Shown: positions 1 to 10,119 of the stretch, in pieces
Layout: each line of letters starts with the position of its first letter
How positions within the stretch are numbered: the first letter of the stretch is position 1
Assembly (NCBI RefSeq): GCF_001659605.2
Contig: NC_035178.2
Span: forward strand, 1,481,091 to 1,545,090
DNA length: 64,000 bases
From: Manihot esculenta
Lineage: Eukaryota > Streptophyta > Magnoliopsida > Malpighiales > Euphorbiaceae
Reading direction: 5' to 3'
Notes under the pieces: model-generated
Database searches by the model: none
What the model was told of the DNA's origin: nothing
The model's input: the letters and a program-made list of their open reading frames with translations, nothing else
Made by a program: the position numbers and the translations under genes

Positions 1-333
1 ATGCGTTATGCTGGGGCTTTTTCTTGAGAAGTGCTAAGGAGTTACTTGCTGGAAGCATTCGGAAGTCTGAATTGTCTCTGAATGTCAAAATTTGTGATTG
101 CTTCATTTTGCTTATTCTGCTACACGCATAGGTGAGGAAATTCTGAGCTCTCGAAGTTTTATCGTATTATTGTTTAAAAGAGAAGCATGAACTCTGGAAA
201 GATGAAACTAGATGAGCTTATTTGTCTGGCATAAATAGTTGCACAACTAAGTAACTATTAGCCTGTTTAGTAACCATAAATAAGTGTCACGGCGTGCTAG
301 AACTTCAAGGATAAGTGGATCCGATTGCTTGGG
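1..333. other. left-edge sequence, no gene recognised
   Basis: No open frame of convincing composition is seen on either strand. It may be the 3' flank of a gene lying outside the window, but nothing in the bases proves this. Confidence 0.3.
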
Positions 334-590
334 TCACAGTCCGCAGTGGTGATCACGGGTTACTACTACGGTGGATCCAGAATTGTGCTTTGTTTCAATT
401 GCAGCATCACAGTTGAGTTTGATGAAGTCTGTAGCCAGAGGAGGATATCCTGTAGCTCGAGGGGACTCTACTATACCGTTGCAGCATTTGAGCACCTGAA
501 GAAAAGGTGTTTTGAAGTTTCCAAATGTCCACAAAGGTTGTATTTCGGTGACATGTTGGAGATTCTCCCTGAATTCACTCGAATGGATAA
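334..590 (-). pseudogene. RNase-H-like retroelement shard
   Basis: On the minus strand a short open frame reads PPLATDFIKLNCDAAI, then SGSTVVVTRDH about ten residues later. This matches the opening of the RNase-H-type domain in plant LINE-like elements and their domesticated relatives, where a P..G.IKLN.DAA strand is followed by a G...V.RD..G strand. The frame stops right after the second strand and no further domain follows, so it is a broken fragment. It could instead be an exon of a host RNase-H-like gene, but the lack of continuation argues against that. Confidence 0.45.
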
Positions 591-599
591 TTAAGATCT

Positions 600-1734
600 T
601 ATCGGAACATCTGGTTTCTATAAACCTCAGTTAGCTGGAGTTGCATTGTATTTCGATATAACTAAAATGATGAAACATAATTACTTCAGTAGAAAACAAT
701 CTAGTGTTTTGTTTGATTTGATTAATATTTTAAAATAGCATCAATTTTTAATAATCAATTTGATTACCCTTAAGTTAATAACCAAACTAAATAATATTTT
801 ATTGATTAATATAAAAACTATAATTTTACTAAAAATATGTAATTCATAATTATTGTTATTGAAAATAGACATATTTATTAGGATTATAAAAAGAACCTTA
901 AATATAATGTACTAATTAATAAGTATTTTCAATTTTGATAGAATTTCCATTTCAAAAAAAATTTGATAGAATTTAATTTTTTATTTTGATTTAGTTATTA
1001 TTTTCTTTAAAAAAATAATTCAATTTAATCCTGGCTGAGGTACGTATTCTTTGGGCGGTATGATTACACGGAACAATGACAGGTAATACGCAATTTATCA
1101 TTTGATATTAGGTCACAATCCCCTATGATTGGTGGTACGGAAAAAAAGGAGAGGATTATCAAGACGCAAAAGATCTTTGATTACTCGCAGTAATTTTTCT
1201 TAACCCACAATAAAATCTTGTGTGTTAAATCACAAAAGACATTTCGTTTTATTGTACTAAACAAAAGCCGACCCGTAAACTAACCAGTTGTTCTCATTAT
1301 ATTGGTCTTGGAAAAGACCACCTAATCACTCTATCAGAGATTCCATGATTTCTGACCATATTGGGAACTCAGTTACAGTACCATTTTCTCGTATGATCCA
1401 TCTCAGAGAATAAAATCCACAGCTGAATCTAAACAAAGCCCACCAAGTACACCACAAAAATTGTACCTATTTCTATCCTATAGCAACCCGATCACTCCAA
1501 CCTTACTGTTTATTTTGCCTCCATTATCCAGTCCTGCTATTTAAAAACTAATATCTAAAGAGACAGACTCCGAGATTTCCGATATATTTAAATTCTTTTC
1601 GAACAAATTTAGGAGTTAATTGACCAAAATCTCCTTCTAGAGAAAACAAGAGCTTCGCTAATTTACACTTGTAGAATATTTAACTATATATATATCCAGA
1701 TAATCTCAATTAAAAAAAAAAGAAAGAGAGAATA
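600..1734. other. AT-rich intergenic spacer
   Basis: A/T-dominated sequence with poly-A and poly-T runs and no coding signal. The part near 1700 lies just past the stop codon of the minus-strand gene that follows and probably holds its 3' UTR. Confidence 0.5.
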
Positions 1735-3278
1735 TCATCTATGCGAGAGACGTAGTTTGGAATAAGAGTTCTTCTCCCTGCAAATTTGCATTCTTCTGTG
1801 TCTAGCCTGAGCTGCCAATGCCTTGGTTAAAGTCCTGTTTTCATCAACTGGGTGAGCAAAATCCATCCAAAGAGAGTCCACTAGAGAAACGTTGAGATCA
1901 GGGATACCACTTGGCCCCACATCTTCGCTGATGCTGCTCATGCCCAATCCGGTTCTTGATGGGAACAATGACAGTGTTTGGCCAAATGGATACTGATAAC
2001 TCTCACCTATCCCTGTTTTATTCGCCGTCCTATCTATGATCAATGGTCGCTGATCAATCACCAGACGTAGTTGATGATTATCTTTGTATCCAACTACAGT
2101 TGATGATGCTTTCACTAGGGCCTGCCCAATTTTCACCTCATAGTTCAAGCTGTTTTTGCTGGTTTTTGGTTCCAATTGTGGCTCTTCTCTTCTAATAATT
2201 CCAAGATTTAGCTGTAAATTTAAAATGTTAATAATAAATTAATATTATCCTCGCCCCACAACCAACGCCAAAGCTAAAAAGATGATGAAGACAAAAAGAG
2301 GCTTGATTTACAAGGGAAAAATAGAAAATATGAAAAAGAGAAGAAAAACCTCTTGTTTCTTTGCTTGAAGCCACAAATTGCTTGCTTTCAGCTCCTCGTA
2401 CTTTTGCCTGCTCTTCTCTATCTCCTGATTCATTTTCGGATTTTAATAAATTATCAAGATTATGGTACTTTGTTTTTCTTTTTTTTTTTGCTGAAAAAAG
2501 TACATAGAAAAATTAAAGAAAACCACTTTAATAGAAGAAAGGTAAACATGCCTTGAAGGGTAAAAAAAAGAAAAATCCAAGAAAAGGACAAAGTTTGTTC
2601 CCAAATTGTTGAATACGAAAATAAATGTCACCTTTGTCAATGATTCATTGCTCTGAGTGTATTGTTCTACAATTTCTAGCAACTGCTCTTTCGTCTGCAA
2701 TACAATCCACAGATCGATAAGCAATGAAGGTATATTGAATTCTTAGAAGAAAAAGGAAAAACCCCACACAACAGAATATTACAGATAAAACCCAGTTATC
2801 AAAATCGCATAAATATTAAACCCCACATGAGTAAATTACCAAAATGGGCCACGTAAGTGAACCATGAACAAGGAATTTGAGGAGATAACAAACAGGAGCA
2901 AGAACATACCTTCTTTGCAGATGCTTTTCTTTTCAAGCGCTTAGGCTTCTCATCAGATTCACTCGGAGAAAAAGAGAGAGGCGTAGCAGGACTCGAAGCC
3001 TCCACTTTGACGGCGGTCTTAGTCTTATCGGGGTCAAAGACGGAGACCAGAAGACCACCAATCCCATGAAGTGAAGGGAACGGTGTCGAGGGTAAAAGAA
3101 CGCGGCGGTGACTATCATCGGCAGATCTCCGCCGTTTGGAACCCCAAGATAATGGAAGTTGAAGACCATACTCAGATTCAGCGATTAGAGTATGAAGCTT
3201 AAGCAAGACCTCAGCGACTTCAATCTCATCGTTGCTAGTGTACTTGGGTTGGTAGTGGGGGCTACTTCTCTGTTTCAT
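1735..3278 (-). CDS. uncharacterised plant coiled-coil protein with a DLN motif
   Basis: Four exons rebuilt on the minus strand: 3278-2910, 2694-2632, 2424-2350 and 2211-1735. All junctions are GT-AG and all introns are phase 0, giving 327 residues. The N-terminal part has an acidic helical stretch (NDEIEVAEVLLKLHTLIAE), then a basic Arg/Ser patch and a Lys-rich patch (KPKRLKRKASAKK) that could be a nuclear signal. Exons 2 and 3 encode a heptad-like helix rich in E, Q, K and L (residues about 124-169), likely a short coiled coil. The last exon carries IPDLNVSL with DLN at residues 274-276, similar to an EAR-type repression motif, and a basic C-terminus. I do not recognise the family. A nuclear regulatory role is only an inference from the basic patches and DLN motif. 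Confidence 0.8.
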
Positions 3279-3444
3279 TCTGCTATTGTAATTCCCAAAT
3301 TACGCTTCCTCTGAGTTTCTTTCTCCGAAATTGAAATCTACATGTATATAATTATATATAGAGGAGTGATCTTCCCGCAGAGAAAGGAGAAACCCGAGAA
3401 GACACGAATCAGAAACTAAAGATTGGGTTTTAAAGAGAGAAGAT

Positions 3445-3445
<1 letters not shown>

Positions 3446-3486
<41 letters not shown>
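3446..3486. repeat. (GA)n microsatellite in the 5' leader region
   Basis: About 20 GA dinucleotides lie 170 bp upstream of the ATG of the minus-strand gene ending at 3278. Read on the gene strand it is a CT/TC tract, a common feature of plant core promoters and 5' UTRs, and GA repeats are known targets of BBR/BPC proteins. A regulatory role here is inference. Confidence 0.75.
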
Positions 3487-3489
<3 letters not shown>

Positions 3490-4480
3490 ATTTTGTTGGT
3501 TGGAGACGGGTCTTTGCATATAATGGAAACTGGAAATCCATGGTGAAGGGTGAGGTTGTGACACGTGTCTTGAAGGAGGGAGATTGGTGTTGGCCTTAGG
3601 GTTTATACTTTATATAGTTGATATTCTACAAATTTATTATTATTTTTTAATTAAAAAAAAAAGAAAAGAAAAGAAAGAGAAGGAGCTGAAGTCGAAGAGA
3701 CCGCCACAGTACACTGGAGAGAGAGTCGTAAACCTAAATGAGTTGACAAAACGGTGCAGCTTTGAAGGGATTAAAGCTTTTTTTTTTTCCCAAAAAGGAT
3801 TAAAGCTTAACAACAGGTTTGATGTATTATATGAAATTTTTAGATATTTATACTACTAATTTATACAGAATTAATTTAGATAAATTTTTCTATCTCTACT
3901 AATCAATTAGTTTTCACTTAAATATTTAAAATAATTATACATTTATATAACATTTAATATAATAATTAATAAAAAGTTGATATGTATAAAAATATGATTA
4001 TTATTTAAAAAATAAAAAATTGCATGATAATTATAATATTTTGACGCTTTATTCTATGGTTTCTCTAAGAACTGCGGTTGTAATTGACATTCATAATTGA
4101 GAATTCTTAAATGGCTTACCCATTTCCCTCTTTTCTTTTAAAAGAGAAATTACTGAGAATATGAATGGCAAAAACCTACACAGTAAGTGCAGGTTTGAAA
4201 TTAGCTCCCTCTTAGTTTTCTTTTCATCGAATATGAAGTGGACTTGGGTATCTTAGTTCACGCTATTTAATAATCTAGGCAGTTTTTGGTATGAGATATT
4301 TCTGTTTAAATTTAATTCATGTTTTTAATATTTTTCTTTTAAATTTATTTCTCATCAAGTAAATATATAAACTGACACAATGACTAAATTAAATTTAAAG
4401 AATCCATTATTGTTATAATGGATGTCGTGTTGTCTTCTTCTGCCTTTGTAATTTGCTAAATATATTGCATATTTATGCGG
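3490..4480. other. intergenic spacer between a gene promoter and a MULE
   Basis: AT-rich spacer. The first part is probably promoter of the gene to the left. No coding frame with plausible composition is visible. It ends at the target-site duplication of the Mutator-like element. Confidence 0.5.
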
Positions 4481-4489
4481 TTAAAAAAA
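4481..4489. repeat. 9-bp target-site duplication, left copy
   Basis: TTAAAAAAA lies directly left of the terminal inverted repeat and recurs at 8980-8988 directly right of the other terminus. Nine bp is the duplication length typical of Mutator-family insertion. Low complexity makes a chance match less unlikely than usual, but its exact placement at both termini supports it. Confidence 0.85.
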
Positions 4490-4639
4490 GGGTAAAGTGT
4501 AATTTAGTCCCTCTGATTTAGTGAAATACAACCTTTCGTCCCTCTGTTTTAAAAAACCTTTAATTTAGTCACTGTGATTTTAAATAATTATGCGTTTAGT
4601 CCCTCCCGTTAGATTTTCGGTTAAATCACCGTTAGTCTT
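4490..4639 (+). repeat. left terminal inverted repeat of the MULE
   Basis: 150 bp starting GGGTAAAGTG and ending GTTAGTCTT. It matches the reverse complement of 8830-8979 with about four mismatches by eye. It carries repeated TTTAGTCCCTC-type motifs. Confidence 0.9.
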
Positions 4640-4764
4640 AGTTAAAAGACTAAAATACCCATTATTAATATAATTATCTAACTTGCTCTAATCTGTTCTC
4701 CAATTCGATTTATCAAAGCAAACGAGAAACAGAAGGTGGAGCTCCATTTCTCTGACCCATCTAG

Positions 4765-4904
4765 ATCTGTCGAACCTCATCTCTCTTCTGCAATCTGTTG
4801 AACCTCATCTCTATTCGTCAATCTGTCGAACCTCATCTCTATTCGTCAATCTGTCGAACCTCATCTCTATTTGGCAATTTGTTGCACCTCATCTCTATTC
4901 GGCA
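4765..4904 (+). repeat. 28-bp minisatellite, five copies, in the transposase leader
   Basis: Five head-to-tail 28-bp units, each starting ATCTGT or a close variant and containing AACCTCATCTCT. They lie between the left terminal repeat and the start of the transposase and would be in its 5' UTR if transcription starts in the terminal repeat. The last copies diverge (TTTGTTGCACC). Confidence 0.9.
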
Positions 4905-5151
4905 AAGCCGTGGCGCTTATCTTATAAAGATCAATCTTAGGTAATATATATATGAATTACTTGGTTAAATATAGTAAATATTAGGGTTTTGGGTTTTTTT
5001 ATGATTTAGGGTGTTGGGCATTTTTATGATTTGGGGATTAGGGTTAGGGTTTTATGCTATGATTAGGTTTTTGACGATTTAGGGATTAGGGTTACCTGTT
5101 TTACAATTTGTGTTTTATTATTAATGTTTTTTTTTTTGTTATTTGACAGAA

Positions 5152-7167
5152 ATGGTGGGTTCATTATATGAATTGATCCTGCACTTTGAGAAGGAGGTTG
5201 TCATTGTGCGAAATGTTAACCCAGATATGTATTCATACTTTAGTCTATTATCAGATTGCCATAAGGGGGGTTATGTTATTAGAAGGAAAAAAAATGATGG
5301 AAAAAGGGTTACAGCTATATGTGCCACCGCTGGTTGTCCATGGAGAGTACATGCATCAGTGATACCAGATGGTAGAACATTTGTGATTAAAACAATGGCA
5401 AGTGATCATACATGTATTAGGGCAATGGGTAATAAAAATGCAAATGCAAATTCTAAGTGGGTTGCAGGTAAACTAATGGATGCCTTATCAGCAGATGGTG
5501 ATATGTCTTATGACTTAATGCGTCATGAACTTGTGAAAGAATGGGGAGTTGAGGTGAGTCAATGGAATTTATACAAAGCTAAAGCAAGAGCTAGATTGCA
5601 AAATGAAGGCAGTCACAGAGATAGTTATAAGATTTTAGAAGAATATGTGAAGGAGCTACAAAGGCATAATCCAGGAACTTTTGTCAAATTTCAGTTTGGA
5701 GATAGGCTTTCAGATAATGATCCAAAAGTATTTAAGAGGATGTTTTTGTCTTTTAAACCAATTATAGATGGCTTTAAAGCTGGATGTAGACCATTTATAG
5801 GTGTTGACGGTTGCCCCTTGAAAGGTCCATTTGGAGGTGTTTTGCTATCAGCTATATCACTTGATGGTGATAAAGGTGTGATTCCTTTAGCTATTGCAAT
5901 TGTGGAGATTGAGTGTGGTGCAAGTTGGGATTTTTTCTTTGATTGTTTGAAAACCTGCATTGGTCCAGAAGATGATGAAACACCTCTGACATTCATGAGT
6001 GACAGACAAAAGGTATTACTATCAGAACCATTTATACTTTTATTTTTCTGTTAACAAAATTATTTATACTTTTATTTTGCTGTTAACAAAATTATGTGTT
6101 TAATACTTTTTTTCTTAAATAGGGACTTATTGAAGCTGTCAGTAATTGGTTTCCTGAGGCATGTCATAGATTTTGTGCTAGACATATGTTCAACAACTTT
6201 AAGAAGCAATATCCTGGACTTGGTCTGAAACAAGATTTTTGGAATGCTGCTAAAGCCACACATGGATATGAGTTCTGGGAGGCAATGAAAATGATTAAAA
6301 GGGTTAAGGATGGGGAGCCATTTGACTGGTTATTGAAGGTACCCATGAGCCAATGGAGTAGACACATGTTTTGGCCAGAAGCAAAATCAGAGCATTTAAC
6401 CAATAACATGACAGAATCATTTAATGCATGGATTGGAAAAATTAGAGGGTTGCCAATTGTGAAACTGTTAGATGCATTTAGACAAAAATGCATGGTCAGA
6501 CTCCAGAAGAGATATACCAATGGGACTTCATGGGAAGGTAAGATCACTCCTAACACTCGCAAGACAATTAATTCAATCATCAAGCAAGGGAAAAATTGTA
6601 GGTTATTGCCATGTAGAAATGATGAATTTGAAGTCACTGAGGGTAATCTGAAATTTGCTGTAAAGCTTCAGGAAAAAAAATGCTCTTGCAAATGGTGGGA
6701 CATAAGTGGATTGCCTTGCAAACATGCAGCCTTGTGTATTGGATACATGCGTCAAGATATTGAGGATTATTGCCATTATTACTATTATGTTTCAACATAT
6801 TTGAAGGTATATGAAGGGGTTATTCACCCAATGCCACAAGCCAATTACAGTATACAAGATGAGTCTCAATGCATTATGCCACCACTTTTGAAAAGGTTAC
6901 CTGGAAGGCCTAGAAAAGCAAGGAAGAGGGAAGAAGGTGAAGCTGCTCCATCAAATGTAAGGACCAAATCAAAGACAACTAGGTGTGCCACATGTAAGCA
7001 ACTAGGGCATAATAAAAGGACTTGCCAAAGGGCACCTATTAAGAAGAATGTAAGTATTTGTGGATATTATTTTTTAGATAATATATTGAATAAATTAATT
7101 TAATCTCTTTTTTTATTTTTAACAGAGAAATGACAGTTCATCTAACATACATGGGAGACATATCTGA
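5152..7167 (+). CDS. MULE transposase (MuDR/MudrA type), apparently intact
   Basis: Three exons, 5152-6012, 6123-7049 and 7126-7167, joined in phase 0 by GT-AG introns, give 609 residues with no stop. A non-coding leader exon probably joins at AG 5148-5149, from a GT at 4941. The N-terminal part has a zinc-binding MuDR-type domain (ICATAGCPWRVHAS, later DHTC). The DDE core shows IGVDGCPLKG with Asp219, FMSDRQKGLIEAV with Asp284, then ACHRFCARHM and a candidate acidic third residue near Glu337/Glu340. A SWIM zinc finger follows: Cys474, Cys476, Cys486, His488. The C-terminal zinc knuckle has Cys575, Cys578, His583, Cys588. This is the standard order for plant MULE transposases, which bind terminal repeats and cut DNA in the nucleus. 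Only the very short last exon is uncertain. Confidence 0.92.
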
Positions 7168-7811
7168 GATACCACAAGTAATGAAGATTTTGGAAGATGC
7201 AGATACTACCAATACCCTTCAAGATTTTGGAAGCTAGTTTTCTATGGACAATATTGATGTTGTACTTTTGTATTTTTGTAATTATGGGTACAGGTAGTCC
7301 TGGTAAATAGGATAAATTTTTGGGTTTTTTGGAGTATATATGGGTACAGACTTTTGGAAGCTTATGATAATTTTAGGATATGCAGAAAAAAGTTATAGCT
7401 ATGATCTTTGTACTTGGGCAGTGAATGGGCAAATTTTGATATTGTATTGACTAATTATAATGATATGATATTTGTTTTAGACAACTCATTTATGAGCTAA
7501 TTATGTCAGCAATTTTATTATCAATTTCATAGCAATTTATGTTTTGCCCAATTTGGATACTAGTAATTTAGTCATGAATTAAGCCCTCAGATTAATAAGT
7601 TTACAATCAATTTAATCCATGCGTTTGCAATTTTAACAGACCTTTAACCCCTATATTTTCATATTTCATAGTAAATAGTCCATCAATAATTTAAATTCAA
7701 TACATATTACTCCTTTAATAATAAATTATACAACCATTCAGTTCATCTAACATTTCAGATTTTGTTATTACCAATAATTTTAGATCTAAATAATATTGAT
7801 TCAACCAATTT

Positions 7812-7961
7812 ACACAAACACATGAAAGCTGAGAATGTATAAAATACTGGTGTTTTTTTTTTGTTATTTGACAGAAATGGTGGCTTCATTATCTGAATTG
7901 GTCCTGCACTTTGAGAAGGAGGCAAACACATGGAAATTAAGAATGTATAAAATACTAGTCA
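7812..7961 (+). repeat. transposase exon shard between short direct repeats
   Basis: About 70-80 bp here repeats the intron end and first codons of the transposase exon (compare 5125-5190): poly-T, TTGTTATTTGACAGAAATGG, then the frame MVASLSELVLHFEKE in place of MVGSLYELILHFEKE. The shard is framed by two imperfect copies of a segment containing CAAACACATG and AATGTATAAAATACT. It encodes no usable protein. It looks like a template-switch or repair product inside the element. Confidence 0.8.
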
Positions 7962-8011
7962 TCATTCATAATAGCTTGCATTGCATCAGATTTACGTACT
8001 ACAAAAGTCTG

Positions 8012-8164
8012 TACCCACAATTTATGAAACTTAAGATTTCATTAACCCACATCCAACCCAAAATAACCCACAATCTATGATACTTAAGATTTCATTAACC
8101 CACATCCAACCCAAAATAACCCACAATCTATGAAACTTAAGATTTCATTAACCCACATCCAACT
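8012..8164. repeat. 53-bp tandem repeat, about 2.6 copies
   Basis: Units start at 8029, 8082 and 8135 with ACTTAAGATTTCATTAACCC and continue through AACCCACAATCTATGA. The first two full copies are nearly identical, the third is cut near 8164, and a partial copy precedes the first. The repeat lies just past the stop of the GRF gene, in the convergent 3' region of the MULE, so it would sit in or near that gene's 3' UTR. Confidence 0.85.
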
Positions 8165-8240
8165 ACTTCAACAACCTACTCCTTTTCATCCATTTACTTA
8201 CACCCAAAATAACCCCAAGAAGCAAATACTGCAAAATACA

Positions 8241-8678
8241 TTACACAGATCTCATTCTCCCCCCAATGAGAACGAGAATGAGAAGAAAAATAAAGACTAT
8301 TAACACCAATACAATAACTAAGATAGCCTTTGTAAAACCCATCATATTCTCCATATCTTCCATCTTCATTATCATCTTTCGATTCTCATCTTGTACAATA
8401 AGCATATCTTCTTTTATATCAGCCAACTCTCGCCCAAGATTTCTTTGCCTCGGCCCGACTTCCACTGTCTCTGCACTTGCTGGAAACCTCGATGCCAGTA
8501 TACACCATCCCAGGAATGAGCCACATACGTTGTTGCGACAAGCATAATACAAGCAGTTCTTGTTCCTTTCCGATTCAAAAATCCTCACAGCAGCCCTAAT
8601 GCCACACTTGCAATTCTTATTCAGATATCTTCCCTCCCATCCGCCGCTGGTCGTGGGTGAGCAACTGGTGACCGACAT
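8241..8678 (-). CDS. GRF-zinc-finger, coiled-coil, membrane protein carried by the MULE
   Basis: One exon of 145 residues on the minus strand, starting 150 bp inside the right terminal repeat. Residues about 21-60 fit a GRF-type zinc finger: NKNCKCG (Cys23, Cys25), NCLYYAC (Cys42, Cys47) and VCGSFLGW (Cys52). Residues about 80-113 are charged and helical (GRELADIKEDMLIVQDENRK), likely a coiled coil. Residues about 116-139 are a continuous V/L/I/F stretch typical of a transmembrane helix, followed by a short basic tail. Proteins of this layout are common and uncharacterised in plant genomes. GRF fingers in NEIL3, TTF2, TOP3A and APE2 bind single-stranded nucleic acid. A role in transposition is inference from position only. 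Confidence 0.8.
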   Translation of the reverse strand: MSVTSCSPTTSGGWEGRYLNKNCKCGIRAAVRIFESERNKNCLYYACRNNVCGSFLGWCILASRFPASAETVEVGPRQRNLGRELADIKEDMLIVQDENRKMIMKMEDMENMMGFTKAILVIVLVLIVFIFLLILVLIGGRMRSV

Positions 8679-8829
8679 CCTTCAATAATTTGCCTGTGCA
8701 GTAACTTTTTCTCATTCTTAAATAGCCCCTTCTTCTGTAATTGGAGGGAAAAAATATCATCCTTCCCGCTAGTTAAAGGGCAATCTTGGAATTTTCTATT
8801 TAATTTTCTGTTGACCAACTTATAAATTG

Positions 8830-8979
8830 AAGACTAACGGTGATTTCACCGAAAATCTAACGGGAGGGACTAAACGCATAATTATTTAAAATCACAGTGA
8901 CTAAATTAAAGGTTTTTTAAAACAGAGGGACGAAAGGTTGTATTTTACTAAACCAGAGGGACTAAATTACAGTTTACCC
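8830..8979 (-). repeat. right terminal inverted repeat of the MULE
   Basis: Reverse complement of 4490-4639 with about four substitutions. It ends TTTACCC, next to TTAAAAAAA at 8980-8988. The GRF gene starts 151 bp inward, so this repeat probably contains its promoter. Confidence 0.9.
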
Positions 8980-8988
8980 TTAAAAAAA
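8980..8988. repeat. 9-bp target-site duplication, right copy
   Basis: TTAAAAAAA directly after the right terminus, matching 4481-4489. Confidence 0.85.
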
Positions 8989-10119
8989 ATAGAAAAGAAT
9001 GGTAGAAAAAAAACTAAAATAAAATAATGACGATTACAAAATGACCCAATGAGTTTGTGTGGTAAAATGGTGGCTGGCCTTTACGGCAAATTGGAAAGTG
9101 AGAAACAACGTGCCCATTCCCAAATTAGTGCCCTTTTTGTTGGCACGTACTAATTCTGTTTTTCTTTTTTTTTACATTATTAAATTTTATAAATAAATTT
9201 TCCGCATTTAGCCGATTAACATTAACAAATAAATAAATAAATAATAAAATACCATCAGTTAAAATACACTCCCTTCCCACGATTAGCCTTCCTTTTCTTG
9301 CCTATGTCTCCAGTATCTACCAATGGACTTGGCGAGTGCCTCGTAGGCGGGTGATGGGTCATTCAACTCAATGAGCGAGCTTGTAGCACATGTGTGGCTT
9401 GAAATTTTAAAATTTATAAAATTAAATAAATTTGAATATTTTACATATAATAGTAATCGTATTTGAGTAATTCAAAGTACATTTTTACTAGTTTTGGACT
9501 GATACGAGTATTGAATACATTAAACGTATGTGAATTATCACATGTATTCTACTTGCTACTATAAATAACTAAAGAAAATTAATAAAAATTTCATATTACT
9601 CAAATTAGTAGAGTCATTAAGTGAAAAACTTACCACCAAAATATGCATATTTCACTTTGAATTAGAAATAAGCAATTTCTAATGTATAATCTTTGAACTC
9701 TTAAGCGTTAAATGTGTGTAAAGATGTTTTTATATTTAAATAATAATTTATAATTATCATAGAAATTATAATTAAAATTTTAACTGCATAGTAATAAAAT
9801 GAGTTTTGTGCCAAAAATTATCACATTTCAGGAAGGAAGGGGCCACTGTAAACGTGGGTCCATCCGTCCGGCCTTGTGGATCGGCTGCCTGTACACCTTG
9901 GGTTCCAATCTCCCTTGCTCTCTGAGTCGGACCATAAGATTGGTTATCATCAGAACCCCACACTACGAAATTTGTCGAACTCATAATTCTTTTAAAAACA
10001 AGAATATCTGCTAAAATGTATTTTAAATCAGTGAGAGTAGATTGTAAATTTAGTGAATTAGCGATATTGTAAACAACGCCCTAGAGAAATTAATAAGATG
10101 AGATGCCGCAGCGGTTTGC
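8989..10119. other. intergenic spacer
   Basis: AT-rich. A slightly more GC-rich patch at about 9830-9990 has open frames on both strands (minus-strand frame starting MSSTNFVVWGSDDN), but no family is recognised and there is no continuation, so I do not call a gene. The right end holds the 3' UTR of the next minus-strand gene. Confidence 0.45.

Larger units (their letters stand above)
4490..8979 (+). mobile_element. complete two-gene Mutator-like element (MULE)
   Basis: A 4,490-bp element bounded by 150-bp inverted repeats and a 9-bp target duplication. It holds a spliced transposase gene reading inward from the left terminus (ATG at 5152) and a second gene reading inward from the right terminus (ATG at 8678). 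The two genes converge on a 1-kb centre containing a shard of the transposase exon and a 53-bp tandem repeat. Each gene starts within a few hundred bp of a terminal repeat, so the repeats probably act as promoters, as in maize MuDR. The transposase frame has no internal stop and the two termini differ at only about 4 of 150 positions, so the element looks young and possibly autonomous. Confidence 0.92.

Noticed and set aside
8012..8164. Regularly repeated 53-bp units considered as a CRISPR array
   Set aside because: Units are directly adjacent with no unique spacers, and the DNA is a plant nuclear transposon.
8266..8547. 93-codon plus-strand frame starting MRTRMRRKIKT
   Set aside because: It is the antisense shadow of the GRF protein gene.
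9772..10014. Open frames on both strands near 9.8-10.0 kb
   Set aside because: The minus-strand peptide (MSSTNFVVWGSDDN) looks slightly protein-like, but no partner exon, domain or neighbour supports a gene.
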